A DNA stretch of 64,000 nt from Flammula alnicola (Eukaryota; Basidiomycota; Agaricomycetes; Agaricales; Strophariaceae). The stretch covers positions 90,349 through 154,348 of the forward strand of contig JADNRV010000131.1 of the NCBI GenBank assembly GCA_015499995.1. The letters run 5' to 3'. Shown one piece after another: positions 23,801 to 35,417 of the stretch. A model generated the notes under the pieces. It searched no databases. It was not told the DNA's origin and worked only from the letters and a program-made list of their open reading frames with translations. A program made the translations under genes and the position numbers. Position 1 is the first letter of the stretch. Each line of letters opens with the position of its first letter.

Positions 23801-26800
23801 GGGCAAGGCTGATTCGCGCCTACATCGCAGAAGTAGAGTTGTAAATCAATATATTGTCAGCAGTCTTGAAAAGCCCACTTTTTGTCCATCGCTGTCATCG
23901 ACAGTCAGAACCAGAAAATGGAGAATATCAAGGAGACACAAACCTGAGTGTAAGTCCTTTTTCGCCGACTTCAGTGCTGTCTCCATCTTTGAATACCCCG
24001 AGATCTCTCTCTAAGGCACACTGACGAATCACTGGATGAAGTTAAGTTAGTGGGTCGAAGTCAAAGGTCCAAGCAATCAAAGATACCTTTACGGTAGCGG
24101 ATTTCATCGTAGGAGGATCCGAACAAGATATTTTCGCGGATAGTTCCACTGTAAACCCAAGAGCTCTGTGCTGCATATGCAAGACCTCCCCCTCGTGGTA
24201 AATTGAACCAGGAATCAGAACCAGCCCGGATAGAGGGCATCTCGCCTATCAGAATGGATATAAGCGCCCGTTACTGGTATAAAATAACAAACACAAACCA
24301 AGCAATGCCATCAACAAAGATGTTTTTCCGCAGCCCCTAGCAAAACGTCAACGATCTGTTCCTCGCATGGTAAACTCACTCACTTGGGGCCAACTATTAG
24401 GTTGATACAATTCTGCTTGAACAGTAACTCTCCCTGTATTTTCAGTCCGAACATGTGACTAGACGGCGACCTATCATCGCGGTAAGGTTCATTTGACCAC
24501 GAAAAAGAAATATCGCGGAAGCCGATGGCCTGGTTGTTTGTAACGGCACCGTCTATCAGAGTCTCTACATCCACAGGTATGTGCAACGGTTCCGCCTTTT
24601 GCAAAAAGGAGTTACACGATTCAGCGATTGCGAGCCTAAAGCTTCACTCAGATGACAGTAGACACATCAGGATGGATATTTACTCACCAACAGCATATTG
24701 TGTCAGCAAGGAAGCGAATTCTGAAGCGCATGTCTGAACTGAGAGAAGATTGTCAAACTCGAAAAGAGAAGAGAAGCTACAGCAATCATTAGATATAATG
24801 TGCGATAGTTGAATAGAAGATATTTATGAAACATACGCATGAGTCTGTTTTCGGAAGCGTAACTTGCATATATGATGATCGCAACCGCAGTCGGTATAGA
24901 AGTCCTGAAGGTACAGTGATTCAACTTGATGGAAAAATTGCCGAGAAAAACAAACTTACAGTACAATGTCTTTCAACGTGGCCAGAACCTAGTTTCGCAA
25001 GTGGGGAAAATTTAGCCATAAATTCCCGACCGCTATTGTGTTTCGGACCTTCGCCTTCCAGGACAATGACAGCTCCTCGTTTCGGATGCCCTGGATCTTG
25101 GTTTCCATCTTGCGTTCCCATCCAAATAGCTTGATTGTTCGGAGCAAATGTATAGCTAGAGAACATGTCAGCTTTCATGAATTATGTGTTCAAATATGCA
25201 ACGCGCACCTTCGTTACCCTCTTTAACACGCAGAACAATCTAGAAGTCATGTTTTGGGGTCAGCGGGAGTTAACTCAGAAGGGGCGATGTACCTTCTGTG
25301 CATGCTTTGTTACTGCGGCAAAGAATGCTTTCGTAATGGGCGTTACGAGGTTTAGGAGATTAAGTTGGAAGGTGAACGCAATAAATGTTGCCCTGGAACA
25401 TGATATTCAGTCCGACATTTCCAGCAGCCAGAAAAAGCACAAACTTTGATCCAAACAGCTTGTAGATAAAGACTAGACACAGCACAAACCGAAGGGGGGC
25501 ACGTAAAACTGAAGAAAGTGTCAGTAGCAAAACTCAGTTGCAAGAGAGGTCCCCATTGCCTTACACAGAAGGAGGAAGTCACGAGCTCGGACAATATTCT
25601 TCAAATCAATGGCCAGAAGCTTGTTGACTGCTTCAATGTCGTATTGATCCTCCTTCTTAATTGCCTCTGCGTTGGATGTTGTGGATGAACCCTGAGCGGG
25701 ATTTTCGGGCCGTTGCTGCGCGTTATCCTCGCCAGGTTGCCGGGAGGGTAGACGGACCCGGAGGCTGTGTTCCAACACGAGTTGGGTGATTATGACCTCG
25801 GCGAGGGCGATAGTTCTAACGGAGAAGAAAAGGTAACACTGTTCGAAGATATCTCGAAGTAGGGGGCCGATGGCAATACAAAGAATCCAGACCCAAGGAC
25901 GAAGAACAGCACGGGCGCCTTGTGTCTCCATATGACTGCAGATAATGACGGTCAGTGAGACTGTTAAGTTGTGAATTGAGTTTAATGATTGCACTCACGC
26001 CAACAGTCGTTTGAAACCAATAGGAAGTAAAAATCCTGCGAGCACCTCGTCAACAATAGCCAAGGCCATAAATGCGATTTCTTTGCCTGTGGGCTGTGTC
26101 AAATAACAGCATGAATCTCTAGTTGAGCATACTTACGGAAGACACGCAACAGAGAGAATGTCAAGTTGCGAGGTTTCGCTCCTGCAGGTGGATTCATGCT
26201 CTAAAAGTAACTTTATTTCGTAGACGGGGCCAGTGGGCTACTGGAGGACGTACTAAAGATGTAATTTCGGTCAGGTATTGGGTGTAACCGGTATTGGACA
26301 TGGACAAAGCATCGAATCTGAGATGATTCGCGAGATGTTCGTGCATTGCGAGGTCAGAGAGAGAGAGCATTTGTTCGTCGGTCGGTCGATCCATGTCGTC
26401 CGTAGGATTCTAGGAGAACTATGAAGATGTCGGGGGAAAATAGCAGAAATGGAATGTATTTACCTTTGGACCAAGCGGGATGTGGAAGCGAGGGGCAAAG
26501 AACGGGAAGATAACAGCAATCACTACTAGAACGACAATCTTCACCCATAGTAAGGGACCTTGCCATGAATCCCTCGGAAATTTGGTATAAGTCGCCAAAG
26601 GCCAGATATCTCGGTATATGTATACCCAAAAGCAGTGAGAAGGATGACGGTGTTGCACTTGGTTGCAAAAACATGCCATTTCTCGACCCGGATGGACAGT
26701 ATCGCAAGAATCGTGGAGTAAAGCTGTGTCAAACTGCAATTAGGAGGAGTTGATTGTTAAGGAAGTCGACTTACATATGTCAAAGTCATGAATAATTCAG

Positions 26801-27068
26801 GAGATGCGAAGAAAGGGTCTGGGTGTTCTCGAGCGCCAACTAAGCTGATCATAGACAAAACCAAAAGAACGAAGCATCCAATCAGGCTTGCCGCCGTTGC
26901 GTATCCAGCAGTCGGCAATCGGCCACGTTCCCGAACCCGTTCTCGTAGTAGGGAATGGCCAGATGCCCCCACGTCCAACGCATGGAAAATCTGGAGGCAG
27001 AGGCAGCAAGAGGCAACGGCGAAAGGGATCGACAATGACTCATTAAAAATACTAAGGATTGTATCCAT
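20820..27068 (-). CDS. ABC1: ABCC (MRP-type) transporter with degraded catalytic ATP site
   Basis: Full-transporter layout: N-terminal membrane block from ATG 27068, TMD1, NBD1, TMD2, NBD2 and a tail ending in TALRSSNL at 20820. ABCC pumps export conjugates and xenobiotics at the plasma or vacuolar membrane. NBD1: Walker A GPKGCGKTS across an intron near 24340-24390; signature LSDGQ through a 13-nt microexon (23879-23891); Walker B LLLDDV, the usual non-catalytic ABCC form. NBD2: Walker A reads GRASNDKTS instead of GRTGSGK; signature LSVGQRQILALARAIV; Walker B IVIFEE; the H-loop His is lost (AHRL replaced by a Pro/Arg-rich stretch near 21110). All these differences from ABC2 fall in the catalytic composite site. 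The intron before the Walker A exon has a GC donor (21842-21892). Dozens of short introns, and at least one single-base loss (near 21745). Possibly a regulator or a dying pump. Confidence 0.85.
23879..23891 (-). other. 13-nt microexon completing the NBD1 signature motif of ABC1
   Basis: Upstream exon ends ACTCTCAG before GTTTGT; these 13 bases then give C-GAT-GGA-CAA-AAA, followed by a GTGGGC donor; the next exon begins GCGCGAATC. The spliced product reads TLSDGQKARISLARA. Skipping the microexon would remove the motif and shift the frame. ABC2 has the same arrangement at 39460-39472. Confidence 0.75.
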
Positions 27069-27674
27069 GAATTTCTCCTTAATCCTTGAAATAGGGCGAA
27101 AGAACGTACGAATGACTCCACTTCTCAGCCAACATCATCACAAAATGCGGAGTTCTCAGGTATTCCTTCAACCCTGAACCGAAAGCGCCCAAGCCGAAAC
27201 CTAAGGTTGACAGAGGGTCACTGGAGGAGGAGGAGAACAAATAGAAAAGGATTGTAAATCTATGTACATCCGGCACTGCCATCAGGGGAGCTCACGACCA
27301 AGGCACAATTGGTCATATTTCGTTTCAAATTATCCGTGTACTCGGTTATGTAAGTCGTCTACTTGCGTATAATAGAACAACCACGGTTTTCAAGTTGCCT
27401 AGTGGGTTAGGAATACTTGTCGTTATAACAAAGTTGGCATTGCGTTCGGAAAACATAAGTACTGAAAAAATAGGTTCTCGCTCAAATTTTACTTTCCAAC
27501 AAATGTAGACGAACAGGTGCAAATCTCACACAGCAGTGACAGCACGCTTTCCTAGTGATAAGCGCCGCCAGGAAATAGGACCTGGTTGTACCGGACCGCG
27601 ATGATCGAGCACTATGAAGCGGTTCAGATTCCGGCGGGCTTGCAAACTGGAGGTGAAGTTGAAGACTGTGTCGT
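27069..27674. other. Upstream region of ABC1
   Basis: An open frame with ATG at 27282 overlaps the ABC1 start but has no similarity to the N-terminus of ABC2. I treat it as leader or promoter DNA. Nothing else recognised. Confidence 0.4.
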
Positions 27675-28022
27675 TCATTTGATAGCGAAGGGTACCATCA
27701 TTTGCAGAAATCCGTGTTTATTCATAAGGAAGAGGTATGTATAGGAGACGTCTGTGCAAGTTGAACGAAAACAGATTCCTTCGATGTTGGGCTTTGCCGG
27801 CCGAGTTTTACAGCTGAGATCAAATTTAGAGGCTTGTCCTGGGTCATCTGACTCCATCAAGCTGGGTAGCTTGCCGTCCCGTCTATGCGAACAATTATCA
27901 CAACGAAGCATTGAGCCTGAGGCCTGAGGAACGAGCGCTTTGTTCTCTTCCATGCAGGTCTCACAGACAACGAGTTTTTTGTCTGTCACGTTGAATAGAT
28001 TATTTCCTAAAGATTTATGCAT
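27675..28022 (-). CDS. Possible small zinc-ribbon-like protein, unrecognised
   Basis: An open frame from ATG 28022 of about 115 codons with two CxxC pairs, VVCETCMEEN and LRCDNCSHRR, spaced about 17 residues apart, as in a small zinc ribbon. No family recognised and no splice evidence. Its position is divergent from the following plus-strand gene. It could be the fragment of a larger gene or chance. Confidence 0.25.
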   Translation of the reverse strand: MHKSLGNNLFNVTDKKLVVCETCMEENKALVPQASGSMLRCDNCSHRRDGKLPSLMESDDPGQASKFDLSCKTRPAKPNIEGICFRSTCTDVSYTYLFLMNKHGFLQMMVPFAIK

Positions 28023-28198
28023 GTTGAGCATCCAAAAATATATAATTATTATTTGCGGAATCAACAGACCAACAACCAAAATTGACGTGCACCTTGTTCC
28101 CGCTTATCCTCACCCTGTCCTTGCCGTCGCAGCGGTCGACGAGCAGCCCCCTTTTCATGGTTTGCTAACCTTTCTATCCGACCGACACCGACAATCTT

Positions 28199-31100
28199 TT
28201 GAGAACCCCTTATTTCCTTTCACAATTTTTCGATCCTCTCCAGGTTAGCAACCAAGGGCAAAGACACCATACCGACCGCATACACCTGGCTGGATCCTCC
28301 AGAAACGTCCTAAATGCCCCCTCGACCGGTCCTCAAACTAGGCAAGGACGACCTGTTTCTGCAGTATACATTGGAAAAGCTTCAAGCCCCAATCTACAAG
28401 ACTTCACGCACTCGGCACAATTTTCGTCAGCCTACCCCAGTTTAATCGACGGAACACCTCCTGGGCTCCCTGACCTTCCGGAACCTCCAAGCCCAGTTTC
28501 GAGCGTAGGATCTGTAAAATCAGGTCTGCCTTCGCCGCCCGCGACGAACTCGACGGGCAGCGGAAGCACTGGCGATCCGGCAACCATAGCTCTTCGTGAA
28601 CGGCCTCTGTCACTCCATAGTAACAGCAGCGCCAGTACGAGCAGCGGAAGTCACCATACGGTGTCCACGCCTATGAAGCGCAGCAGCAATGTGACCACCA
28701 GCAGAAGCAGCAGCAGGTTAGGCAATCAGGACGATACGGGGGCGGAGGGCGATTTTGATGATGATTATGATAAAGAAAACGACAACGACAACGAAAGTAA
28801 TCAAGACGGAGACGACACCGCAAGACTGGACCGCAAATTGCTGTCCAATAGCAACCACGACGACAAGCCTAAGAGCTCAAGCGAGAATGTGTTGGCATTG
28901 CAGAGAGTAAGGAGTTTGGCGCAGCGGAATCGACTTGTATGCACATTTTCCATTTATCCTTTATGCGTGATCGCCTTGTTGACATCTTCCATGTTTCGTC
29001 TTTTTCTCTCTGCCATTCTTCTGCCCATAACCACGATGGCGGCCTATTTACTTGAACTCCTCTTTGCGCCTTTGTCTCCACACAAGGCGCTCGACAAACT
29101 CGCCAGGCTCGGATCGCCATCCCCCGCCCGCCCAAATACACCAAATTCCCGTTCTCCTGCCCCATTACATGCACCGACCACCTCTTCTCGTCTTTCACAA
29201 CCGCCACGTCAGGTCCGCGCCCTTCCAGAACCACCGCAAGACTATGGCCGCTCTGGCTCCGAGACAGAGCGCGAGTCAACCACCCAGCACACCAACACAC
29301 AGTCGCAATCCTCTCATTCGTCCTCCTCACATTCATATACTTCGTCTCCTCGTCACCAATCCGCCACACTTTCGTCTTCAAACCGCTCAGTAACACCACC
29401 ACCGACCACATATAACAACAGCCCTGCCAGCCGCCACCGCCACCTATCTGCGCCGGACTCGCCCAACAAGGCTCGCCGCGTCGCAGCAGGCTCTACCTCG
29501 ACGTCATCGAGTTCGAATTCACGTTCGAATTCGAGTCGAAGTCCATCGAATCGACGACGTCATCGGTCCATGGCCAGCATGTCTCAACTTCAGCTCGCTG
29601 ACTTTGAAGAGGAGGAAGATGTCCATGACGACGCTAATCTTAAAACCGCCACTGGCACAAGGGGTCATACTCGAGATAGGACACTTAACGAGAGGATTTG
29701 ATCACGCAGAGTGCTCTGGCGGCGGTTGCTTCATCGCGGAGGAGTCCTCTGGGAAATCGAAGGAGAGGTGCTTTACCGAAGGAATTCAGGTCGGATCTGG
29801 TCAATGACAGTCCAAGTCCGAACCCTGCGAGTAGACCAGGTTCATCGGCTGCTTATGATTCGAGGGACAAGATGGCTCAGGATGAGAGGCGGGAAAGTTG
29901 GAAAGTGAGCGCATATATTCATGTTTTTGGCTTTTAGACGCCCTCTCTAACTCTGTTCTGTTCGTTGTCAGCGCTCCGCCGAACCAATAACCCCACTCCG
30001 TCCAACACCCAATGGTGTCGGCCGCTCATCAACGTTGCGCGACACGCGGCGGAGCGGTGGTCCAAGTCCACGCTGGTCAAGTGATGATTTTCGGTCACCC
30101 GCCTCCCTGCGAGATCGTCACCCCAATGCAACACAATCCACCGAGGATCTCATTGCACAAAAAGAGAGAAGACAGAGCTTAAGAGGGGGTAGTGCCGAGA
30201 GCGCTTTGTTGTTGTGGAGCCCTGGTGGGCGAAGTCTGTTGGGCGAAGGGCTGCGAGCTGCTGGCTTGAGTAGGAGGAAAGAGGAGGATTCTCGAGGAAG
30301 GCTGACTGATGCCGGCCCCTCTACGGCTAGTGGGGATTCGTTCAGGGATAGGGATCGGAGAGTTGAGTGGAGTCCGCAGGATGTTCTTGACGAAGGGCGG
30401 AGGAGGGTTTTCACACAGAGAGAAAAGGATCGACAGGATCGACAACCGCAGAGAGCATCGACATCCATGGCGCAGTATCAGTACCTAGACAGAGATGAGG
30501 ATGGCCGCCGGGGACGCGAAGGAGGACGCGACCTTGCTCTTAGGGGCCACAAAAGCTCGTATTCCTTAACAACAAGAGAGCGAGATGCGTCTCCAACGAG
30601 GCGGACGGGGGATCCTTCAGCTCCGAGACGGGAACGTGATTCGCTTCCTCCAGAACGTGCCGGGTCTTCGATGAGTCGCTTTCACAACATTCAAGTACCC
30701 CAGCACACGTCCTCTCCGGCTCCTGCGATGCCTGCACACCTACTGGAAAGGGCAGCTACTGGAAGTCCATTTGGCACTCGACGATTCACACAATCGGCAT
30801 CCTCTTCAACGGCCCAGATGCAGACTGAGCATACACGTTTAATGATCGAGAGTCTCGCCATGTTCGAGGCACAGTTGGCTAAACTTCCGCCACAACTAGG
30901 ATCGTCGACGACTAGCAGCAGTGGTGTCAGCTCTTCTCATGCGGAGCTGGCGCGAAATGCTCAGGGTGTGGTCTACACCGCCGAACGCCTCGCTGCGCTG
31001 TTGAAACTTTCGACCGCCAGGGCACAAGATGCGCAGGTTGAAGCGGAGGTTGATACCACGGAGCGTGATAGATCCCAGGATATCCTCACCATCTGGAATC

Positions 31101-32446
31101 GGGTCGCTGCTGACTATCGTGACGGTTCAAGGGCTGCAGACGAGCTCGTTCGTGGCCTTACTGCGGTGTTGCTCGGAGTCGGACGCATCATGCGCGATCT
31201 CGGCGCTACGGCGGGAACGAGTGAATTTGGATCGCCCTCTGTGCATGGCAGGCATGTTAGTCTCAGCGAGGAAGATATCAGAGGTGTGAGTCCTGACATT
31301 AGAGCCGAGAGTTCTGCGAGTGGGAGGCGCAGCGCGGCTTCGAGACATAGCTGGGAACCCGCGCCAAGGGATAGGGAGAGAGAAAGAGAAGAGGCGCTGA
31401 GACGGCTAGATGGTGCTCCCAGGTCGGAGAGTGTGCTTGCGAGAGCATCGCCGGCGACGTTCCAGAAGCTGAGAGATCGCGAGCAATTGGAGACACCATC
31501 ACATCCCTCTCAGTCGAGTCTAAGGAAATCGACACCCGGCACTGGTGATAGACCAGCCTCATCTGTCAGGCGATTGTTTGCCCCTCGAGAACAGCGCGAA
31601 CAGATGTTCGATGCGAAGGTTGCCCCTGATAATAATGATGAGAGACGAGGCCCTGGCATGACCACGCTCGACTCTCAGGAGACCATCCACGGGCAGGGCT
31701 ATGAACCCTCCCCTACTCCAGCTTCAAAAACTCGCGCCAGTGCCGCTTCAGATCGCAAACGAACCCTTACACCCATCTCCATTCCGAAACCACTACCCAT
31801 CCTTCCATCCGAATCCTTGGTCCGTCGTCAAGCAGGAACCTCGACTGCGGCAAACAACAAAGCAAACGAAGGTTCTCTACGTGACAAAGTCCGGCAGAAA
31901 TCCACTATCCGTTCAGAGAGACCTTCTTTTCCTTCCATCACCACGCCGAGCAACGCTACTACTGCTCTGACCCCACATACGGTGTCCACCACGCCCAGCA
32001 AAACCGCTGGCTTCCCTCTCGTTCGTACCGATTCCGAGAAATCAACTCGATCGCAGGTCACTTTCTCTCGTCCTGTAGCCGTGTCCGTGTCGGCCACGTT
32101 GTCCGGCATTCAGCAACAACACCTTGATGGCGAAAGGAACCGTACCATCTCGAACGCCAGTTCGAATGCGGAGCCAAGCAGCAGTGTTCGTCCGGACCCT
32201 ATCATGCGAGCCATGTCGGGTTCTGAGACCGAGCGGGACATCAGGAGGAAAACTGTTGGTACAAAGACGCCAAGAGCATCGTTGGATAGTCAGCTTGATG
32301 AGCGTAGTACTCTGACTGCTAGTGGCACTCGCCTTTCAAACGTCCATGCGGCTGACAGGAGCGCCGCCTCGACAATTTTGCATCAGTCTGCGAATGCCAA
32401 GCGTGAACGCAGGAGGACGGTCACGGATATTTGGCCTCCGGAGTGA
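28199..32446 (+). CDS. Large disordered Ser/Arg/Pro-rich protein, function unknown
   Basis: About 1,300 codons dominated by low-complexity Ser, Arg, Pro and Thr stretches. Seen: IHLAGSSRNVLN near the N-terminus, an acidic patch (DFDDDYDKENDNDNESNQ), a helical segment LALQRVRSLAQRNRL interrupted by an intron (about 28937-29088) and resuming ALDKLARLGS, a second intron near 29906-29971, an ordered helical region with MIESLAMFEAQLAKLP, YTAERLAALLKLS and ADELVRGLTAVLLGVGRIM (about 30840-31200), and a C-terminal KRERRRTVTDIWPPE. A lost G near 29696 shifts the frame once. No ATG lies upstream in the open frame, so the true start is in a missed exon or behind another indel. Short repeated-charge helices suggest a cytoskeletal or cell-cortex scaffold, but I do not recognise it. 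A cryptic membrane-like stretch (28945-29080) is intronic. Confidence 0.65.
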
Positions 32447-33254
32447 AATTATTGAAGCTCCTTCTGGCTCACCTATTTTTTGGTGAGTTTTTGACTCGCA
32501 CATTGCTGGCCGTTGACTAACTCCAAAACAGAGCCTTTCAGGTGCTACTTTTCTTCTTGTAAATACCCCACGGCTGGGTGTCGGTCCATTCTTGACAATT
32601 GGGCTATCCGGCGTTCGACTTCATCTTTGGACTATTGATTCACAACTCTTTTTCCGCCATAACTTTCCTCTATTTATCCTTTTCTGATTCTTTCATCATT
32701 CCCACCACTTCTCATCATTTCGTTCTTAGCATTCCTGCCTGTGTGATTCTTCCTTTTTCCGCTTGTCTCCATCTCCTTGTTTCGTATAGCCCTCCCGACT
32801 TCTCACGATAAGACGCAGTCGCAAACTTTCTGGCTTGATCCACTAAGAATGGACGAGCGTAGGCTCGTCGTGCAACGATTCCGCGTCCAAGTACTGTATT
32901 TCTGTCCTCGATGATGACTGGCATACTTTTATGTACCTACCTAATAATGACACGAGTTTCCGATACCTTGAGCATTCTGTCTGCATTCGGTGAGTCCGAC
33001 GGTGACTGACTGGGCAGCCCGCAGCCCAAATTAGAAATATTTACTATATTTAGAAGCTTATGTTATGTGTCACGTTTCAGCTTTGTGCGCGCCTCCAGGC
33101 CCCCTCCGTCATCTTTTCGGATTCCGGAACATAGGCTTTAGCCCGTGATGACCTTCGCTGCGTTTAACTGGCTAATACGATGGACAAATGATCAGTCAAG
33201 AGATAATCACTGAGTTTGGGAGCTCTGCTGGCCCGTTTCGGCCACACCGAGTTT
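32447..33254. other. Intergenic; nothing recognised
   Basis: Pyrimidine-rich 3' flank of the disordered-protein gene followed by sequence without coding signal. Confidence 0.5.
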
Positions 33255-33786
33255 CTCGATGAGTCGAAGGGCACGGAGACATTGTAGCGATATATTCGGT
33301 ATGCCAGAACCTTCAACCCAAGGTAAGTGTGGTCCTCCGTTCCGCCTAGTAAATCACCCTCATATTCAAACTATAGACGACATCAGAAGCTGCCGACGTG
33401 CTCGTTGAGAAGTACAGAACTCTGAGGCAAGACGATGCTACAGGCGCTGGACAAAATTCGTATCGGATCACTCGAGAGTATGATTTGGTTGAGCGATGCC
33501 ATCGCACAGCCTAACTGCACGTCTGAGGTACGGTTGAGCTATCCTCCTCAAACGCTTCTTTTTGGTTGAGCCGTTCTCGCAGATTATATCGGCCTTTGTA
33601 CGAGAGACATATATCCTGTTGCGACAACCTATTACCCATGTTGAACATGATGCTATCGAGTTTAATGAGGATGAACTGGAGGGCGAACGCGGAAACAAGC
33701 AACGCCGAGCAACTGATGACCTCAGATGGATCATGCATCGATCATGGCAGACACGACTATGGACGAATTGGTTCCAACAAGCGTCC
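33255..33786 (+). pseudogene. MCM6 C-terminal fragment (pseudogene)
   Basis: MCM6 is one subunit of the MCM2-7 replicative helicase. Here only its C-terminal winged-helix end is visible: TETL, a stop codon where the family has Gln, RYIRYARTFNP; an intron of about 55 nt; TSEAADVLVEKYRTLRQDDA; NSYRIT followed by ESMIWLSDAIAQPNCTSE; an intron; and an exon with SAFVRETYILLRQPITHVEH, DAIEFNEDELEGERG and a divergent tail with TTMDELVPTS. About 11 bases of the RITVRQLESM segment are missing, and the in-frame TAG lies near 33277. No helicase domain is present upstream. I infer a duplicated and decayed fragment; a functional MCM6 should exist elsewhere. Confidence 0.8.
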
Positions 33787-33846
33787 TAAATTCTGATTCA
33801 TTGGATGGCTAGCAAATCGCTATTGAAGTACTGACTTGAAGACTAA

Positions 33847-34113
33847 CTACAAGTGGGGGATAACGGAAGTCCATTCGATGGACTGGTAGGCGGCTGGTGG
33901 CTGGGCGCGGAGAGAAAGGAAGGCCTCGGTGAGCAGGAAGATGCGAGCGATGACATAGAGAGGCAGGCCAAGCAGGAGTGGAATGTAGGCAGGCCATCTT
34001 ACCCACATGAACCTGTGGTCAGATTCAACAAACCTTTCAAGAGGAAATGCCAGGGCCAACCAAGCAGGCTCAGCGGTGATGACGAGGGCGGAGATGCGCC
34101 AGAGAGACAACAT
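33847..34113 (-). pseudogene. C-terminal fragment of a fungal multi-pass membrane protein
   Basis: Open frame of about 88 codons with a hydrophobic segment (WPAYIPLLLGLPLYVIARIF), LLTEAFLSLRAQPPAAYQ and a terminal IEWTSVIPHL. This ending, with a last helix, SLR, two Pro, AY and IPHL, is typical of a widespread family of uncharacterised ascomycete and basidiomycete membrane proteins. Those proteins have several more helices upstream, which I cannot find here, so this is probably a fragment. A GTGGGTAAG inside the frame may be a splice donor. It abuts the MCM6 fragment and duplication copy A, consistent with a patchwork of gene pieces. Confidence 0.5.
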
Positions 34114-34143
34114 GTCTTAGCCACCCGTATAATAGTTAACATA

Positions 34144-35417
34144 CCTGCCAAACACAGTATAAGTATCCAGACCGAATCAACTGTTGGCTCACCTTGCCTT
34201 GTAACTCCTCTGTGAAATTACATACACAGGTTACATATAACTTTCAGTCACTTTCCTAATGGCTAACCGGCGTCCCCAGCAAGAAAAGCGGCGGAAAGTA
34301 GAGATCGCAGAGGAGGATCTCGATTTTCCCATGTCACAGCAATCGAATGAAAGCGATGAGCAACAACGAGCGTGCGTTTCCGTCCATATATTCCTTCCTA
34401 TCATATGCGTAGAGTCCGTGTACCACCATGAAACTGCTGACACGAAAACACCAATAGACTCAGAGAATCACTCGAAAAATGTTTGGCTGGTGCGTGCATC
34501 TCAGAACTTTCATCAACATTCACAAACCACCTACGTTTCCGATTTTGCAGCTGAAGTAGAAAAGAAAAGGGCACATAAGGAGAAGAGGTTCCTAGAAGTC
34601 TCAGAGAAACATCTCAACCTCGATGTGTGCGCTTCCGCCCACTTTTTACTGATCGGCTTTCACAGACCAACGACTTCAATATGTCCAGCTTGAAACGTCG
34701 GCGAGAGAGGTTCGTGATGGAATGAAAGCTATGTGAGCGCATGCATACTGTGGATATATGCGCTAATCTAAGCAGAACTCCCATTAGCGATGAGGTCTAC
34801 ACTGTTTTCTTGATGGAGTATGCTGGGTGCGAGGACAGAATTCATAAAAAATGGATGCGGCTTCAGGAAGCCCAAGACAACCTTGTGGTGTGTTTTCTCT
34901 GGAGCCAAGAGGCCTTACCCAAAGGCACCGAACAAGAGAGTCCTAACAATTGTCAATTATCGTCAGAAATTAGCGAAAGAACGACAACGAATGGACGAGG
35001 AAGCTATCAAATCCTCGGCCTCGATGCATTTCAGCGGGCTATCCAAGACAAGGGCTGCGTGCACAGGTGTGATTGTCAAAGATTTCAATGGGAATGAGGA
35101 GCTGAATCTTCTTCCTTGCTCTGCCTTTGACAGCGTTCCGGACGATAATTGATCGATTGGCTCCGCCAGAGCAAGATACGGCGAACGACAAGTGAATCAG
35201 CACCCGGCCCTGATGGAACGCGCTAGGAAGTTCGAAGCAAATTTTCTTTTAGGCCATAATTTCAAGCGATGCAGGCAGCTGTTACGTGTCGAAAACTCCT
35301 ATGTCAAGCAAGGTCAAATTCTTCACAATCAGTTCCCCGTGCTTCGATTGCCATGGGGGCTAAATGCAAGTGCACGTGGAAGAGCGTACTCGTTATGGGA
35401 GAGTTGTAGACTGCATC
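34144..35417 (+). repeat. Direct duplication, copy A
   Basis: Closely matches 43784-44996 in the same orientation, with scattered substitutions and small indels (for example a roughly 25-base stretch after the first exon and a segment near 35330 absent from copy B). The two copies bracket ABC2. Each carries a coiled-coil gene. Confidence 0.9.
34259..35152 (+). CDS. Coiled-coil protein, copy A (unrecognised)
   Basis: ATG 34259 opens MANRRPQQEKRRKVEIAEED, then DEQQRA at a probable donor. Later exons, supported by splice sites, read AEVEKKRAHKEKRFLEVSEK, then QRLQYVQLETSAREVRDGMK, then RTPISDEVYTVFLMEYAGCE and RIHKKWMRLQEAQDNLV, and after an intron with clear GT and CAG ends LAKERQRMDEEAIKSSASMH to the stop at 35152. 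It is almost entirely charged helix and heptad-like, so a small coiled-coil protein. No catalytic motif; function unknown. Copy B at 43882-44744 has the same structure. Confidence 0.6.

Noticed and set aside
20820..27068. RIP-type mutation as the cause of ABC1 decay
   Set aside because: Some changes look like G-to-A transitions (GGT to GAT in the signature), but substitutions of other types are also present and no dinucleotide bias could be measured by eye.
28945..29085. Apparent transmembrane stretch inside the disordered protein
   Set aside because: It lies between a GTATGC donor and an AAG acceptor and interrupts a helical motif that continues across it, so it is an intron in frame.
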